The notes: generated by a model not told the origin, from the letters alone. A stretch of 64,000 nt of DNA from Polyangiaceae bacterium (GCA_013361525.1 JABFXY010000027.1:81933-145932), one strand, 5' to 3'. Counted from the first letter of the stretch, positions 18,753-29,032 are shown. Translations and numbers: made by a program.

Positions 18753-20291
18753 TCATTGAATCTCGAAGACGACGCCGTAGGCGTCGTCGTTCGTCGTGTC
18801 GGTCTGATCCATGCCGCCGCCCTGGTACCCCACGAGCGCGACGAAATTCCCGGAAACGGCGCCTCCCCAGAATTGGTCATTACCGTCGTTGCCGAGCTTG
18901 AGCACGGTAATCCCCGTTCCGTACTTCGTATCGAGCGCGCCGTTTTCGTCCAGAACGACGAACACGGCATCCTGAGCAGGCATGTTGCCCGGCCCGGTCG
19001 AGCCGATGATGATTGTCTTGCCGTCGGGAAGGCCGATCGCGTTGCGGGCATTGCTGCCCAACATCGCGCCCGAGGGATCGATCACCACGGCGCCGTTCGG
19101 CGCGCCGCCCCAGGTCGTGTCGCGGTCGCCGGTCGCGACGTCGAAACGCAACGAGACATAGTCGTTCGTCTCCCCGGTGTTTCGACCGTAGCCGGCAGTG
19201 ACGAACCGATCGCCGTGCAGCGCGAAGTTGTAGACCTCCGTCTGCGTCGCGAGAACGGCCTCGTGGAACACGCCTTCATTGGCGAACTCAGTATCGAGAT
19301 CGCCGTCCGCCGTCAGCTTGTAGAGGACGGGCTGGGTCGAGGCGAGATCCGGCGTGTTGGCATATCCACCGACGAGGAGTGACCCGTCCGCGAGGGCTTT
19401 GATTCCACGCGAGGTCGCATTCGCCTCCTGAATATCGAGTCGGAATTGCCCGCCCTCACCGAAGCCGGCGTCGACGGCACCGTCTGGCGTCAGCTTCACC
19501 ACCGTGAAGTCGGTATCGGTTCGGGGTCCGCCGCCGGTCGCGAGACCGAGGCCGCGCGAGACGGCGTGTACGAAGATGTTGTCGTCCGCATCGACCGTGA
19601 TGCTGCGCGCGGCATCGAGCCCGACCAGCATCGTCCCGTTGTCGTGTGCCTGATTGAGATCGATGGCCGCGACGCCGTCGGTGCCGAATGTCGCGTCGGG
19701 GGTCCCGTCGGTGCCGAGCCGGAGAATTGCAATGTCGCGATCCGCGGGGTTGTCGGCATCGGCAATCGTCGCGGAGACCAGCACCTTGCCATCCGATTGC
19801 GTCGTTATGTCGATCTCGTCATTGCCGCCCGCGAACGGCGTCGAGGTGATCGCGACGCCGCCGGTACCGAACGTATTGTCCGGCCCCATCGGGGAGAACT
19901 TCACGACGACGACTGCCCTCGGGCCGCCGACCGCCTGCGCTGCGAAGCCCGCCGCGAAAAACTTCCCGTCCTCCGCGGGCGCGACCGATTGAAGCTGATC
20001 GGGCCCGGCAGCGGAGAGCGGCACCGCGAACGGGGTCGGCGGCATGAACGGCTCCGCACCGCCTGCGCCACCCTCTCCGCCTGCGCCACCCGCGCCGCCG
20101 ACGCTCACCTCGCCGCCGGAGCCGCCGCCGCCGCCCTCGACGGGGTCGCCGCCTTCACCGTCGGAGCCGCCCGCGCCGCCGTCGGAGCCACCTGAGCCGC
20201 CTGAGCCCCCGGTCGAAGTGTCGTCACCGCAAGCAACGGCGACGAGCAAAAGCGGGGTCGCCAGCCAAAGGAATGTGGAGTGGGTTCGCAT
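18753..20291 (-). CDS. delta-60 repeat lipoprotein
   Basis: This 512-residue lipoprotein has a signal peptide and lipobox (LLLVAVACGDD), then about 55 residues of Gly/Ser/Ala-rich stalk (residues 25-80), and then tandem delta-60 repeats. The repeat pattern (VxLxxDGKxLVxGxx...LxxDGxxDxxFGxxGV) recurs at intervals of about 55-60 residues, for example GTDGTPDATFGTDGV, TPDGAVDAGFGEGG and TADGDLDTEFANEGV. These repeats are predicted beta-propeller-like. The function in myxobacteria is unknown; a surface-exposed location follows from the stalk. It is divergent from the ArsR gene. Confidence 0.85.
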   Translation of the reverse strand: MRTHSTFLWLATPLLLVAVACGDDTSTGGSGGSGGSDGGAGGSDGEGGDPVEGGGGGSGGEVSVGGAGGAGGEGGAGGAEPFMPPTPFAVPLSAAGPDQLQSVAPAEDGKFFAAGFAAQAVGGPRAVVVVKFSPMGPDNTFGTGGVAITSTPFAGGNDEIDITTQSDGKVLVSATIADADNPADRDIAILRLGTDGTPDATFGTDGVAAIDLNQAHDNGTMLVGLDAARSITVDADDNIFVHAVSRGLGLATGGGPRTDTDFTVVKLTPDGAVDAGFGEGGQFRLDIQEANATSRGIKALADGSLLVGGYANTPDLASTQPVLYKLTADGDLDTEFANEGVFHEAVLATQTEVYNFALHGDRFVTAGYGRNTGETNDYVSLRFDVATGDRDTTWGGAPNGAVVIDPSGAMLGSNARNAIGLPDGKTIIIGSTGPGNMPAQDAVFVVLDENGALDTKYGTGITVLKLGNDGNDQFWGGAVSGNFVALVGYQGGGMDQTDTTNDDAYGVVFEIQ

Positions 20292-20367
20292 GCGCCGATC
20301 AGATAACGAAAGTGAACTTCATTTTCAACAAACGCCGAGCGCTCGCTCGAGCAGGATCGAATATACC

Positions 20368-20384
20368 TTGACAGGCATATGCCT
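20368..20384 (+). promoter_or_regulatory. TTGACA -35-like box overlapping a 12-bp palindrome
   Basis: TTGACA (20368-20373) is followed by the perfect palindrome AGGCATATGCCT (20373-20384), with a further GCATATA half-site at 20391-20397. It lies 20-36 bases before the GTG start of the ArsR gene. A palindrome next to a -35 box upstream of an ArsR-type repressor is the expected place for an autoregulatory operator. The -10 match is weak. Confidence 0.5.
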
Positions 20385-20403
20385 TGATGAGCATATACGC
20401 GTC

Positions 20404-20745
20404 GTGATCGAGACGTTTGCAGCCCTCGCCGAGCCGAATCGGTTTCGCATCGTGGAGCTGCTTCGCGCGGGTCCTCGAGCGGTCAACGAGATCGGCGAAA
20501 GCCTCCACCTCAATCAACCACAGGTGTCCAAACACCTTCGCGTGTTGAAAGACGTCGGTCTCGTGGGCGTTCAGGCCCGCGCGCAGCAACGGCTCTACGA
20601 GCTACGCGGGCAGCGGCTTCGAGAGCTTCACGATTGGCTCGAGCGCTACCGCGACCTTTGGGATGCGCGCTTCGACGACCTCGATGACCTCATCGAGGAG
20701 CTGACAGAAAAGGAGAAGTCCGATGATCGTAGAAAAGGCAACTGA
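20404..20745 (+). CDS. ArsR/SmtB-family transcriptional regulator
   Basis: This 113-residue winged-helix repressor shows the ArsR pattern: ETFAALAEPNRFRIVELLRAG, then NEIGESLHLNQPQVSKHLRVLKDVGLV (recognition helix QPQVSKHLRVL), then a beta-wing RAQQRLYEL. There is no CxC metal site, so it is not a classic arsenic or zinc sensor. GTG 20404 is the first start giving the conserved N-terminus. It overlaps the AHSA1 gene by 23 bases. ArsR-AHSA1 pairs are widespread; in them the ArsR protein commonly controls the pair. Confidence 0.9.
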   Translation: MIETFAALAEPNRFRIVELLRAGPRAVNEIGESLHLNQPQVSKHLRVLKDVGLVGVQARAQQRLYELRGQRLRELHDWLERYRDLWDARFDDLDDLIEELTEKEKSDDRRKGN

Positions 20746-21235
20746 CACCGCTCGAAAGAACCAGACGTCGATGGAGCTCAAGTCCGACCGTGAAGTCGTC
20801 ATCACGCGGACCTTCAATGGGCCTGCACGCATCGTTTTCGACTGCTGGACACGAGCGGACTTGGTCAAGCGATGGTGGGCGCCGCGCTCGCTCGGCGTGG
20901 TGTTCGTGAGCTGCGAGGCCGACGTCCGCGTGGGCGGCCAATACCGCTATGTCATCCGACACGGCTCGGGTGGAGATCTCGGGTTCTCGGGCAAGTACAC
21001 CGAGGTCACGCCGCACACGCGCCTCGTCTATACCCAAATCTTCGAGCCGATGGCCGAGGCGGGTGAGGTCGTCGTCACGGTCACGTTCGAGGAAAAGGAC
21101 GGAAAGACGCATCTGGTTTCGAACGAGGTCTATCCCTCCAAAGAAGCAATGCAGGGTGCGATCAACGCCGGTATGGAGAAGGGGATGCGCGAAACGATGG
21201 ATCAGCTCGACGACCTGGTCGCGTCGCTGCATTGA
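20723..21235 (+). CDS. AHSA1/SRPBCC-domain protein
   Basis: This 170-residue START-like fold protein shows VVITRTFNGPARIVFDCWTRADLVKRWWAPR and GGQYRYVIRHGSGGDLGFSGKYTEVTPHTRLVYTQIFE, the standard AHSA1 (activator of Hsp90 ATPase homologue 1-like) blocks. Such proteins have a hydrophobic cavity for ligand binding, and the bacterial ligand is generally unknown. An AAAGGAGAA ribosome site precedes the ATG inside the end of the ArsR gene. The two are co-transcribed. Confidence 0.92.
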   Translation: MIVEKATDTARKNQTSMELKSDREVVITRTFNGPARIVFDCWTRADLVKRWWAPRSLGVVFVSCEADVRVGGQYRYVIRHGSGGDLGFSGKYTEVTPHTRLVYTQIFEPMAEAGEVVVTVTFEEKDGKTHLVSNEVYPSKEAMQGAINAGMEKGMRETMDQLDDLVASLH

Positions 21236-21343
21236 TAAATACCTATCGTGCCGCCGATGGCGCCGTCGGCGGAATGTTCCACTCGCAATGGCGAGTGATC
21301 GAATCGTAGACGGCGCTACCTCCCAATGGTGAAGTGGGGGGGT

Positions 21344-23041
21344 ATGTACGCGCGACAGATCCTGCCGGCGATGTTCGTCTTCGTCATCGCCTGCGGCGAC
21401 GACGGCGGAAACGGCGCAATGGGTGCCGGCGGCAGCAGCAGCGGTGGCGCTCGCGCGAATGGCGGGTCCGCCAACGACGGCGGCGGTACTTCCGGCGGCG
21501 GCGGCCAAAGCCACATGGGCGGCGCGGGCGGCGGCGAGCCTCCGGTCCTCGTGACGGACCCATTGCCGCTCACCGAGACGGACAGCTTCTATCCCCGAGC
21601 CATTCGTCTCGGGGACGGAACCGTCATCGCTTCGGTGGTCGCGCCACAACCGAGTGGGAGGCTCGGCGGCACGATCTTCGAGAGCACCGACGAAGGCGTC
21701 ACCTTCACCGAAATAGGTCATGTCGACGATCCGATCGCGGGCGGCGGACTATGCTGCGCGACGTTGTTCGAGCTGCCGGCGCCGCTCGGCAGCCTCGAAG
21801 CCGGCACGCTTCTATGGTCTGCGTCCGCGGGCGGGGACACGCCGGACGAGCCGATGTCCCTGCCCCTCTATTCGAGCAGTGACCGAGGCAAGACATGGAC
21901 ATATCTATCTACCGTCGTCGTGGCCGATGTCCCGCGCAGCGAAGGCGGACTTTGGGAGCCGGAGCTCACGCAGCTCGACGACGGTCGCCTCGTTTGCTAT
22001 TGGTCCGACGAGACGGATCCCAATCACAGTCAAAAGCTCGTCGCCGCGCGGTCGTCCGACGCCGTGTCCTGGGCGGAGCGTCACGATGTCGTCGCAACGA
22101 ATGGGTTCGCTGGTCGCCCCGGAATGCCCGTCGTGCGGCGCGCCGTGAGCGGCGAATATCTCCTCTCGTACGAGCTTTGCGGAACCGACGGGTGTGCCAA
22201 TCACATGAAGCGATCGAGCGACGGCTGGACGTTCGGGGCCGTCACCGATCCAGGGCCCCGCCCCTCCACCATGAACGGGGAGCACTTTCGGCATGCACCC
22301 ACGCTCGCCGCGCACCCGAGCCCGGGCGATAGCGGCCGGCTCTACTTGGTCGGACAGCTATTGTACACGGGTGAGGCGCAAACCGCCGGCAGCGGAACGG
22401 TCATCCTCGCCAGCACCGAAGGCGGATACGGCAATTGGTACAAGCTCGCGGCGCCGGTCCCCGTTCCGGAGGCGTACGACAACTTCTGTCCCAATTACAG
22501 CTCTCCGCTCTTGCCGCTCGACGGCGGCGCTTCCGTCCTCGAGCTTGCATCCAAGTGGGTGGACGGTCACTGTCGAACGTATTTTGCCAAAGGCCGTTTG
22601 GGCGGCACCGGCGACGCGGCCGGCTTGGCAGCAGGGCGCTATCGATTGAGGAGCCTCATCAGCGGCCACTGCCTCGATGTCGCCGGCGGCTCGGTCGAGA
22701 GCGGGGCGAACGTCCAGCAATGGGCGTGCAATGGGCTCGCGCCGCAAGCGTGGGACCTCGAGGGCCTCGCGAACGACGTCGCCAGCCTGCGCAGCGCACA
22801 GAGCGGGTTTTGCCTGTCGGCACAGGGCACGGAGCCGGGAGCCAACGTCGCGCAGCTTCCATGTGACGGCGGCACTCGGTGGAAGCTCGAGAACGTCGGG
22901 CTCGATGCCTATCGGCTCGTCGAAGAAGCCTCCGGCCTCTGCCTGGACGTCGCCGGCGGCTCTGCCGATGCGGGTGCCAACGTCCAATTGTGGAGCTGCA
23001 ACGACCTGGCTCCGCAGGTCTGGATTTGGAGCGCCGACTGA
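21344..23041 (+). CDS. lipoprotein with BNR/sialidase-like propeller and ricin-type lectin domain
   Basis: This 565-residue lipoprotein has a lipobox at VFVIACGDD, then a Gly/Ser/Asn-rich stalk (residues about 18-60). A beta-propeller region at about 65-415 carries BNR-type Asp-box motifs (STDEGVTFTEIG, SSDRGKTWTYLS, RSSDGWTFGAV), as in sialidases and other exo-glycosidases. The C-terminal 130 residues form a ricin-B/CBM13 lectin with beta-trefoil repeats containing QxW (QAWDL, QVWIW) and CLDVAGGS twice. The arrangement suggests a surface-anchored glycan-binding, possibly glycan-cleaving, protein. The catalytic Arg triad of sialidases was not verified. ATG 21344 was chosen; an upstream ATG at 21326 is possible. 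Confidence 0.8.
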   Translation: MYARQILPAMFVFVIACGDDGGNGAMGAGGSSSGGARANGGSANDGGGTSGGGGQSHMGGAGGGEPPVLVTDPLPLTETDSFYPRAIRLGDGTVIASVVAPQPSGRLGGTIFESTDEGVTFTEIGHVDDPIAGGGLCCATLFELPAPLGSLEAGTLLWSASAGGDTPDEPMSLPLYSSSDRGKTWTYLSTVVVADVPRSEGGLWEPELTQLDDGRLVCYWSDETDPNHSQKLVAARSSDAVSWAERHDVVATNGFAGRPGMPVVRRAVSGEYLLSYELCGTDGCANHMKRSSDGWTFGAVTDPGPRPSTMNGEHFRHAPTLAAHPSPGDSGRLYLVGQLLYTGEAQTAGSGTVILASTEGGYGNWYKLAAPVPVPEAYDNFCPNYSSPLLPLDGGASVLELASKWVDGHCRTYFAKGRLGGTGDAAGLAAGRYRLRSLISGHCLDVAGGSVESGANVQQWACNGLAPQAWDLEGLANDVASLRSAQSGFCLSAQGTEPGANVAQLPCDGGTRWKLENVGLDAYRLVEEASGLCLDVAGGSADAGANVQLWSCNDLAPQVWIWSAD

Positions 23042-23048
23042 CGACGCG

Positions 23049-23354
23049 TCACTCCGCGAGACAGGGGACGGCTTCGTCGAGCTCGCCGCAGCTGTCCTTG
23101 ACGGCTTGGGAGTCGCAGACGTCGGGCGCGTCCAGCAGACAAGAGAGGTAGTTCTCGAACTCGCCGGTGCACCCGCGATCGTCCGCGACTTGCTGGTAGG
23201 CGCCGATGAGGTCGACGCAACTGTCGTATCCCTCGCCGTTCTGCGAGCAATCGTCGACGAGGCGCTGGCAATAGTTCTCGGCCGTCGGACCGCCGCACCC
23301 GAAGAGACAGACGGCGAGCACGCTGAGCATCCCTATCCCTAGATGCCGGAGCAC
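23049..23354 (-). CDS. small Cys-rich lipoprotein
   Basis: This 101-residue protein has a signal peptide and lipobox (LAVCLFGCGG), then a 78-residue mature part with seven further cysteines spaced as in small helical disulfide-bonded domains (YCQRLVDDC, YDSCVDL, GCTGEF, LSCLL, VCDS, SCGEL, PCLAE). Such proteins are common and uncharacterised in Myxococcota. It is convergent with the lectin lipoprotein gene (7 bases). Confidence 0.75.
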   Translation of the reverse strand: MLRHLGIGMLSVLAVCLFGCGGPTAENYCQRLVDDCSQNGEGYDSCVDLIGAYQQVADDRGCTGEFENYLSCLLDAPDVCDSQAVKDSCGELDEAVPCLAE

Positions 23355-23404
23355 GGACGCGCCACGAGCAATGCACGTTCCGTACGACTCGTTTGCGACA
23401 ATCA

Positions 23405-23444
23405 GAAAAAAGAAACCCCTTCGCCGGGGGTGCCAGCGAAGGGG
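23405..23444 (-). terminator. rho-independent terminator of the sigma factor gene
   Basis: Read on the minus strand, CCCCTTCGC (23444-23436), an 11-base loop, and GCGAAGGGG (23424-23416) are followed by TTTCTTTTTT. A 9-bp GC-rich perfect stem plus a T tract is a textbook intrinsic terminator, 57 bases after the sigma factor stop. Confidence 0.9.
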
Positions 23445-23500
23445 CGGGAGGATCGACGTCGTCTGGAAGGGAGGGGGCCTCCGAGACGCCGCCGACGAGA

Positions 23501-25150
23501 TCAGAATTGCTCGCGGATCTGGCGGCGGATCTTTCCGAGCGCCTGCTCCTGCAGCTGACGAATGCGCTCACGGGACAGGTTGTACTTGTCACCGATCTCC
23601 TTGAGCGTGAGCTCGTCCTCGTCGTCCAGACCGAAGCGCCAGCGAAGAATGCGGCTCTCGATCGGCGTGAGCGTGGTGAGTAGTCGGCGGAGCTCCGTGG
23701 ACCAATTCGAGTCGGCGAGGTGGTCGAACGGGGACTTTTCGTCCTCATCCTGGAGGAAGTCGATGAACTTCCGACCGTCCTCGTCGCCGACGGGGCGGTC
23801 GAGGGAAAACGGCGTCTCGGCGTAGAACTCCTTCACCTTGTCGAGCTTCTCGAGGGGGACGCCCGTCTCCTTCTCGAGCTCTTCGAGGGTCGGCTCCTGG
23901 CCGGTACGCGCAATGATCGATTGGGTGGCGCGCGCGACGCGGTTGTACGTGTCGAGCATGTGAACGGGGATGCGGACCGCACGACCCTTGTCGGCGAGCG
24001 CACGGCTGATGGCATGACGAATCCACCACGACGCGTACGTCGAGAAGCGGTAGCCGCGTCGATGATCGAACCGCTCGACCGCCTTCATGAGGCCGATGTT
24101 GCCCTCTTGAATGAGATCGATCAGCGGGAGCCGACCGCGGTTGTAGCGGCGGGCAATCGAGACGACGAGGCGGAGATTCGCTTTCACGAAGCGGTTCTTC
24201 ACCGCGAGCTGGCGGTGCCACGTCGAGTTCACGCGATCGAGGTATTGCTCGTATTCGGAGTCGAGCTCGACGTGGGGACGCGGCGGCGCGTCTTCGAGAT
24301 CGACGCCGTCATGGGCAAAGTCGACTTCGGCGACGAGCTCGCGCGCCGTATCGGCGGCGCGCGCCATCCACACGCGGTCCGAATCGGGGAGTCGAACCGC
24401 GTGCGCGAGATCGCTCGCGAGCTGAGTCCACTCCTTCTGTTGCTCCGACGTGAAGCGGTTCTTCTGCTTCCTGTAGAGCTTCACGAGCGCGACCAATTGC
24501 GCAATCTGCGGGGCCTGCACCTCCTCCGGGCCGGCCTTCGTGACGTCGGCGTCGAGACCCGCGAGGACGTACTCGGCGGCGGTCACGTGCGAAAGAAGCC
24601 CGACCCAGTGCGCAACCTCCGACGCTTCGACCTCACGCGCGGTGTTGATCTCCTCTTCCTGGTCCATGACCGGATGAACGGCCATTTCACGGAAGTACCG
24701 CGCGAGCATCGAATCGCCGCCGCCTTCTTCGATATCGCGGCGGACGACGACCTCTTCGGTCGTGGTCTCACCCTCGAGCGAAGTTAGGGGACGCGCGCTC
24801 TCGAGCGGCTCGGTGCGAGCGGGCCGAATCGAGGTCTGATCGAGGTTGTCCTCGTCGGCGCCGAACGAGTCGATGTCCGCCGACAAGTCGGAAGACGGCG
24901 GGCCGGACCCGATGGTCGACGGCATCGTCGAGACCGGGAAGTCCCTCGACTCCTCGTCGACGATCTCGGGCTGCTGCGCGAGCGCGGCGTTTCCTTCTGC
25001 GGCTTGCGCCGACGTAGCGGCGCGACCACGCCCTCCACCACCTCGAAGGGGCGTCACGGAGGCCTTCGCTCCGTCACCCCGTGCGCCAAAGGCGCGATCG
25101 GCAGGCTTGGACGGGGCGCCGGACGACACAATCTTCGGTTGCCTGGGCAT
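23501..25150 (-). CDS. sigma-70 family RNA polymerase sigma factor (primary-like architecture)
   Basis: This 549-residue sigma factor has, after a low-complexity N-terminus, region 1.2 ([22 protein letters not shown]), a roughly 150-residue non-conserved insert, and region 2 ([64 protein letters not shown]). Region 3 includes [14 protein letters not shown], and region 4 has [25 protein letters not shown]. The insert between regions 1.2 and 2 is a mark of RpoD-like factors, but region 2.4 ([15 protein letters not shown]) and region 4 differ from typical RpoD, so a group-2 factor is possible. The start at 25150 has GAGG five bases upstream. The frame continues open upstream to 25534, but that part is low-complexity. 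Confidence 0.85.
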   Translation of the reverse strand: MPRQPKIVSSGAPSKPADRAFGARGDGAKASVTPLRGGGGRGRAATSAQAAEGNAALAQQPEIVDEESRDFPVSTMPSTIGSGPPSSDLSADIDSFGADEDNLDQTSIRPARTEPLESARPLTSLEGETTTEEVVVRRDIEEGGGDSMLARYFREMAVHPVMDQEEEINTAREVEASEVAHWVGLLSHVTAAEYVLAGLDADVTKAGPEEVQAPQIAQLVALVKLYRKQKNRFTSEQQKEWTQLASDLAHAVRLPDSDRVWMARAADTARELVAEVDFAHDGVDLEDAPPRPHVELDSEYEQYLDRVNSTWHRQLAVKNRFVKANLRLVVSIARRYNRGRLPLIDLIQEGNIGLMKAVERFDHRRGYRFSTYASWWIRHAISRALADKGRAVRIPVHMLDTYNRVARATQSIIARTGQEPTLEELEKETGVPLEKLDKVKEFYAETPFSLDRPVGDEDGRKFIDFLQDEDEKSPFDHLADSNWSTELRRLLTTLTPIESRILRWRFGLDDEDELTLKEIGDKYNLSRERIRQLQEQALGKIRRQIREQF

Positions 25151-26289
25151 AGCTACCTCTACGTGGGCGGTCGGGCTGGGGATCTGTTCGTTGTTCTTCG
25201 ATGCGCGCGGAGTGCTTCTATTGCGTTCGTCACGCTCACCTCGCGACACGGCCGCGGTGCGAGCTCGCTGCTTCTGCGAATCTCGCGCCAGTGGAGCGCT
25301 GGAGGTACTGTGCGCCACTGGCGCGGGCGAAGAGCCTCGCTGCTTGGACGTGGCGGTGCCGTGCTTTGCAGCTCGCCCGACGGCGGGAGCCTCGGACACG
25401 CGACGGCGCATCCTTTTCTTCGACGATCGGGAGAGTGCGATAGATGCCGGCATGTTCTTGGTGTTGCGTGTGAGTGAGATTCGTGAGCCCAAATTCTTTT
25501 GGGTGAGGTGCAGGACCGAAAAGCGACGTTTCAAATCCGCAAGCTGCCTGCTGTTTCGCAGCCTCGGGGGGCGTAGTTCGAGACAACCAACGGCACCTTC
25601 AAGCGATTCCTGACACCCCCTAGTTTCGTCGCGCGCGCGCGCTGGTTTCGTCGTTCCTCCTCACTTCCTTGTGACGAAACTTCGAGGTGGATCCCATCGA
25701 CAGCTCATGTCAGCCTTGCGGTATCCGCACGGTTTCGACGCTGATCTCCCATTAGGATCTCTCGATAGACGACGGTTCTCCGGTCCTGGGTCTTTAGGTC
25801 CCATTCGAAGAGATTCCGTTCCCGGTCAGGACACATTCGCCAGGCGGATTCACCCAGCAGACAGATTCAGGCGTTCCTCAGATTCGTGCGAACCCGGGAG
25901 TTTCTTTCGCTTCCCGGGTCGTTCCTGGATCCTTTGTGCAACATGGGTGCCGTGTGGCGAAGCGCCAGGGGCACCATCCACTTTCTGTGTCCAGTGGGGC
26001 CGTTGCGCGTATTCGTGACCGATCGCCCCATGACCGAATGGTTGCAAGAATGTGCGGTCCGGGGCAGCGACGTCATGGCGCCGCCAACTGCGATGACGGG
26101 GAAAAACGCCGGGAAACTCGGTGCAAACTGAATTGTGATCCGCCGGTGAAGGCGGAAAATCTCACGTCGGCAGGACTGCAATGAGCCTGTCGCGTTGAAG
26201 CCTGGCGAAAAGCGGGCCAACGCCGAACGAACACCTCGATCGCGGGACGCGACGGCTCGCTCGACGGCGCGCTGTTTTTCGACCGGCGG
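25151..26289. other. 1.1 kb gene-free region with stem-loops
   Basis: No convincing gene was found on either strand. An in-frame, Ser/Arg-rich extension of the sigma factor could reach 25534. Two compact hairpins stand out. ACCCGGGA (25894-25901) pairs with TCCCGGGT (25914-25921). A nested structure has GGTGCC (25948-25953) pairing with GGCACC (25972-25977) around an inner TGGCG/CGCCA stem (25957-25961/25965-25969). The region looks less GC-rich than its neighbours and has stop codons in all frames between 25.6 and 26.2 kb. It may hold a long leader of the sigma factor mRNA or a structured ncRNA. Downstream of pheS, this is where pheT would normally be found. Confidence 0.5.
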
Positions 26290-27387
<1,098 letters not shown>

Positions 27388-27411
27388 GGGCAGAGACCTT
27401 TCGTTTCTTTG

Positions 27412-27768
27412 TCAGGCTGCCTTGGTCGAGGCGAGCTTGGCGATCGCCGCGAACGCGGCCGGGTCGACGACTGCGAGGTCGCTCAAGATCTTGCGATCGA
27501 GGCCGATGTTCGCCTTCTTGAGGCCGGCGATGAGACGCGAGTAGCTGGTGCCGGCGGTGCGGGCGGCCGCGTTGATGCGGACGATCCACAGGCGGCGGAA
27601 ATCACGCTTCTTGAGCGCGCGGCTGACGTAGCCGTACTCCCAGGCGTGACGGAGAACCTCGACCGCTTGGCGGAAGCGGTTCTTCCTGCCGAGGAAATAG
27701 CCCTCGGTCTGCTTGAGGACGCGGTTGCGGCGGCGGCGGGCTTTGAAACCTCGTTTTGCGCGGGGCAT
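27412..27768 (-). CDS. rplT: 50S ribosomal protein L20
   Basis: This 118-residue, very basic protein matches bL20 along its length: [55 protein letters not shown], and [14 protein letters not shown]. It binds 23S rRNA early in 50S assembly and in many bacteria represses its own operon. It lies 18 bases after rpmI. Confidence 0.98.
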   Translation of the reverse strand: MPRAKRGFKARRRRNRVLKQTEGYFLGRKNRFRQAVEVLRHAWEYGYVSRALKKRDFRRLWIVRINAAARTAGTSYSRLIAGLKKANIGLDRKILSDLAVVDPAAFAAIAKLASTKAA

Positions 27769-27786
27769 TTTGCAGGTCCTCCCGGA

Positions 27787-27984
27787 TCAGCCGTAGGGAA
27801 GCATCAGCTTGACGCGCTTCTCCATGGTCGAGTCGACCATGTCGTTCTTGCGCAAGCGACGGAGGCGCTTCCTGCTCTTTTCCTGCATGTTGTGGTTGAG
27901 CCCGCCCTTGCTGCGGCGGACGCGACCAGTGCCGGTGATCTTGAACCGCTTCTTCGCGGCTCGGTTCGACTTCATCTTCGGCAT
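27787..27984 (-). CDS. rpmI: 50S ribosomal protein L35
   Basis: This 65-residue bL35 has the family pattern MPKMKSNRAAKKRFKITGTGRVRR followed by the basic C-terminus (QEKSRKRLRRLRK). The start at 27984 fits the conserved N-terminus; the open frame upstream is not conserved. It is the first gene of the rpmI-rplT-pheS unit, whereas in most bacteria infC stands before it. A good promoter lies about 110 bases upstream. Confidence 0.97.
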   Translation of the reverse strand: MPKMKSNRAAKKRFKITGTGRVRRSKGGLNHNMQEKSRKRLRRLRKNDMVDSTMEKRVKLMLPYG

Positions 27985-28092
27985 GATGCCCTCGGCTACG
28001 GAACCGCTTCCTGAGGCCTCTCGAGTTTCGCGACGACCATCGCCGACCAAAAACGAGCCGTTGTGGCGCCTGCCAAGAATGCGGGGGCGCGC

Positions 28093-28121
28093 GTTATGGA
28101 GGAATGCGGTGGGGCTGTCAA
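28093..28121 (-). promoter_or_regulatory. sigma-70 promoter for rpmI-rplT-pheS
   Basis: On the minus strand TTGACA (28121-28116) is separated by exactly 17 bases from CATAAC (28098-28093), four of six matching the -10 consensus. It lies between rpmI and the preceding lipoprotein gene, leaving a leader of about 100 bases in which L20 feedback control could act. Confidence 0.65.
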
Positions 28122-28156
28122 GTCGGTGAGCGGACGCCCAGTATCGCCGCGAACCG

Positions 28157-28924
28157 TCAGGGCGCCCGCGTCACCTCGACCTCCACCGTCGTCGACTGGG
28201 CGTTCAACGTGGGGAGGAGGAGCTCGATGAAATACTTCCCAGGGACCAGGGGTACCTCGCGCTCGCGCTGCTCTTCGATGTCGGTGACGGCGCCGCCCGG
28301 CGACGTCCGATGGCCGACGACCACGGGGTAACGCTCGCGGCGAACGGCGCGAACCGCAATGATCTGCGTGAGCATTCCGCGGCGCGACATCGTCACGCGA
28401 GCACGCGAGGACGGACAGGCCGGGGGCAACCAGAGCGACGGGTCGTCGACGGGTCGCTGCGCCGAATCGAGGATGAGCGGCCGAAGCGCGAGGCCGCAAT
28501 GATCGTCGAGCTCGGCGGTCCACGGCTCGCGCCCTTCGTTGCCGAGCGAAATGGTGAACTTCAGCATTTCACCGGAAGCGACCCGCAGCTCCTTTGGGTG
28601 GGTGCGTACGCGCGGCGTCCACGAAGCCGCGACGTCGCCGAACGCCGGGCAGGTTCGAAAGGCCTCGTCGAGCTCGACCCAGTCGAAGCTGCACGCTCCC
28701 TCGAACCACGTCGGCACGACGGCCGAGGACGAAAGAGAAGGAGGTGCGGCGCTGGCCGTCGGAGACGCCGAAGCCGATGCGACGGAGGTCGGGGCCGCGG
28801 CGGCGGATGCCGACGGCGCCCGCTCCGTCTCGTCCGGCTTTACGTCGTGTCCACACGCCGCCGCGAGCGCCACCGAGAAGGCGCAGGCAGTCGGAAGAAC
28901 GCGGCTCGCTGCAAGCAAGGGCAT
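28157..28924 (-). CDS. hypothetical lipoprotein
   Basis: This 255-residue protein has a signal peptide and lipobox (ALAAACGHD), then about 45 residues of Ala/Ser/Pro-rich linker and a predicted beta-rich domain (residues about 75-255). That domain has cysteines at ACSFDW, RTCPAF, DDHCGLA and PPACPSS. The region around SGEMLKFTISLGNEGREPWTAEL and VPGKYFIELLLPTLNAQSTTVEVEV looks like an Ig-like or cupredoxin-like beta-sandwich. The family is not recognised. It lies upstream of rpmI on the same strand but is separated by the rpmI promoter. Confidence 0.7.
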   Translation of the reverse strand: MPLLAASRVLPTACAFSVALAAACGHDVKPDETERAPSASAAAAPTSVASASASPTASAAPPSLSSSAVVPTWFEGACSFDWVELDEAFRTCPAFGDVAASWTPRVRTHPKELRVASGEMLKFTISLGNEGREPWTAELDDHCGLALRPLILDSAQRPVDDPSLWLPPACPSSRARVTMSRRGMLTQIIAVRAVRRERYPVVVGHRTSPGGAVTDIEEQREREVPLVPGKYFIELLLPTLNAQSTTVEVEVTRAP

Positions 28925-29032
28925 CGGAGCAACCGGAGCGACGTTCGAGCTACCACCCGAATCGAGCCCCGTCGAGCCGCTCGAGGTTAAGAACCATGCG
29001 CAGAATACCGACGTTGCACAACGCGAACGGGC

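Noticed and set aside
20041..20240. Dense repeated codons that look like a tandem repeat array
   Set aside because: They encode the Gly/Ser stalk of the delta-60 lipoprotein; irregular units, not a CRISPR or satellite.
21251..21272. CCGCCGA/TCGGCGG hairpin after the AHSA1 gene as a terminator
   Set aside because: Short stem and no T tract; may be chance in GC-rich DNA.
25151..25534. In-frame N-terminal extension of the sigma factor
   Set aside because: Ser/Arg/Lys-rich low complexity with no ribosome site; the ATG at 25150 has GAGG at good spacing. Kept only as an alternative.
26094..26190. Cobalamin-riboswitch-like words (GGGAAnnCGGTG) on the plus strand
   Set aside because: The spacing and remaining conserved boxes do not fit, and no plus-strand gene follows.
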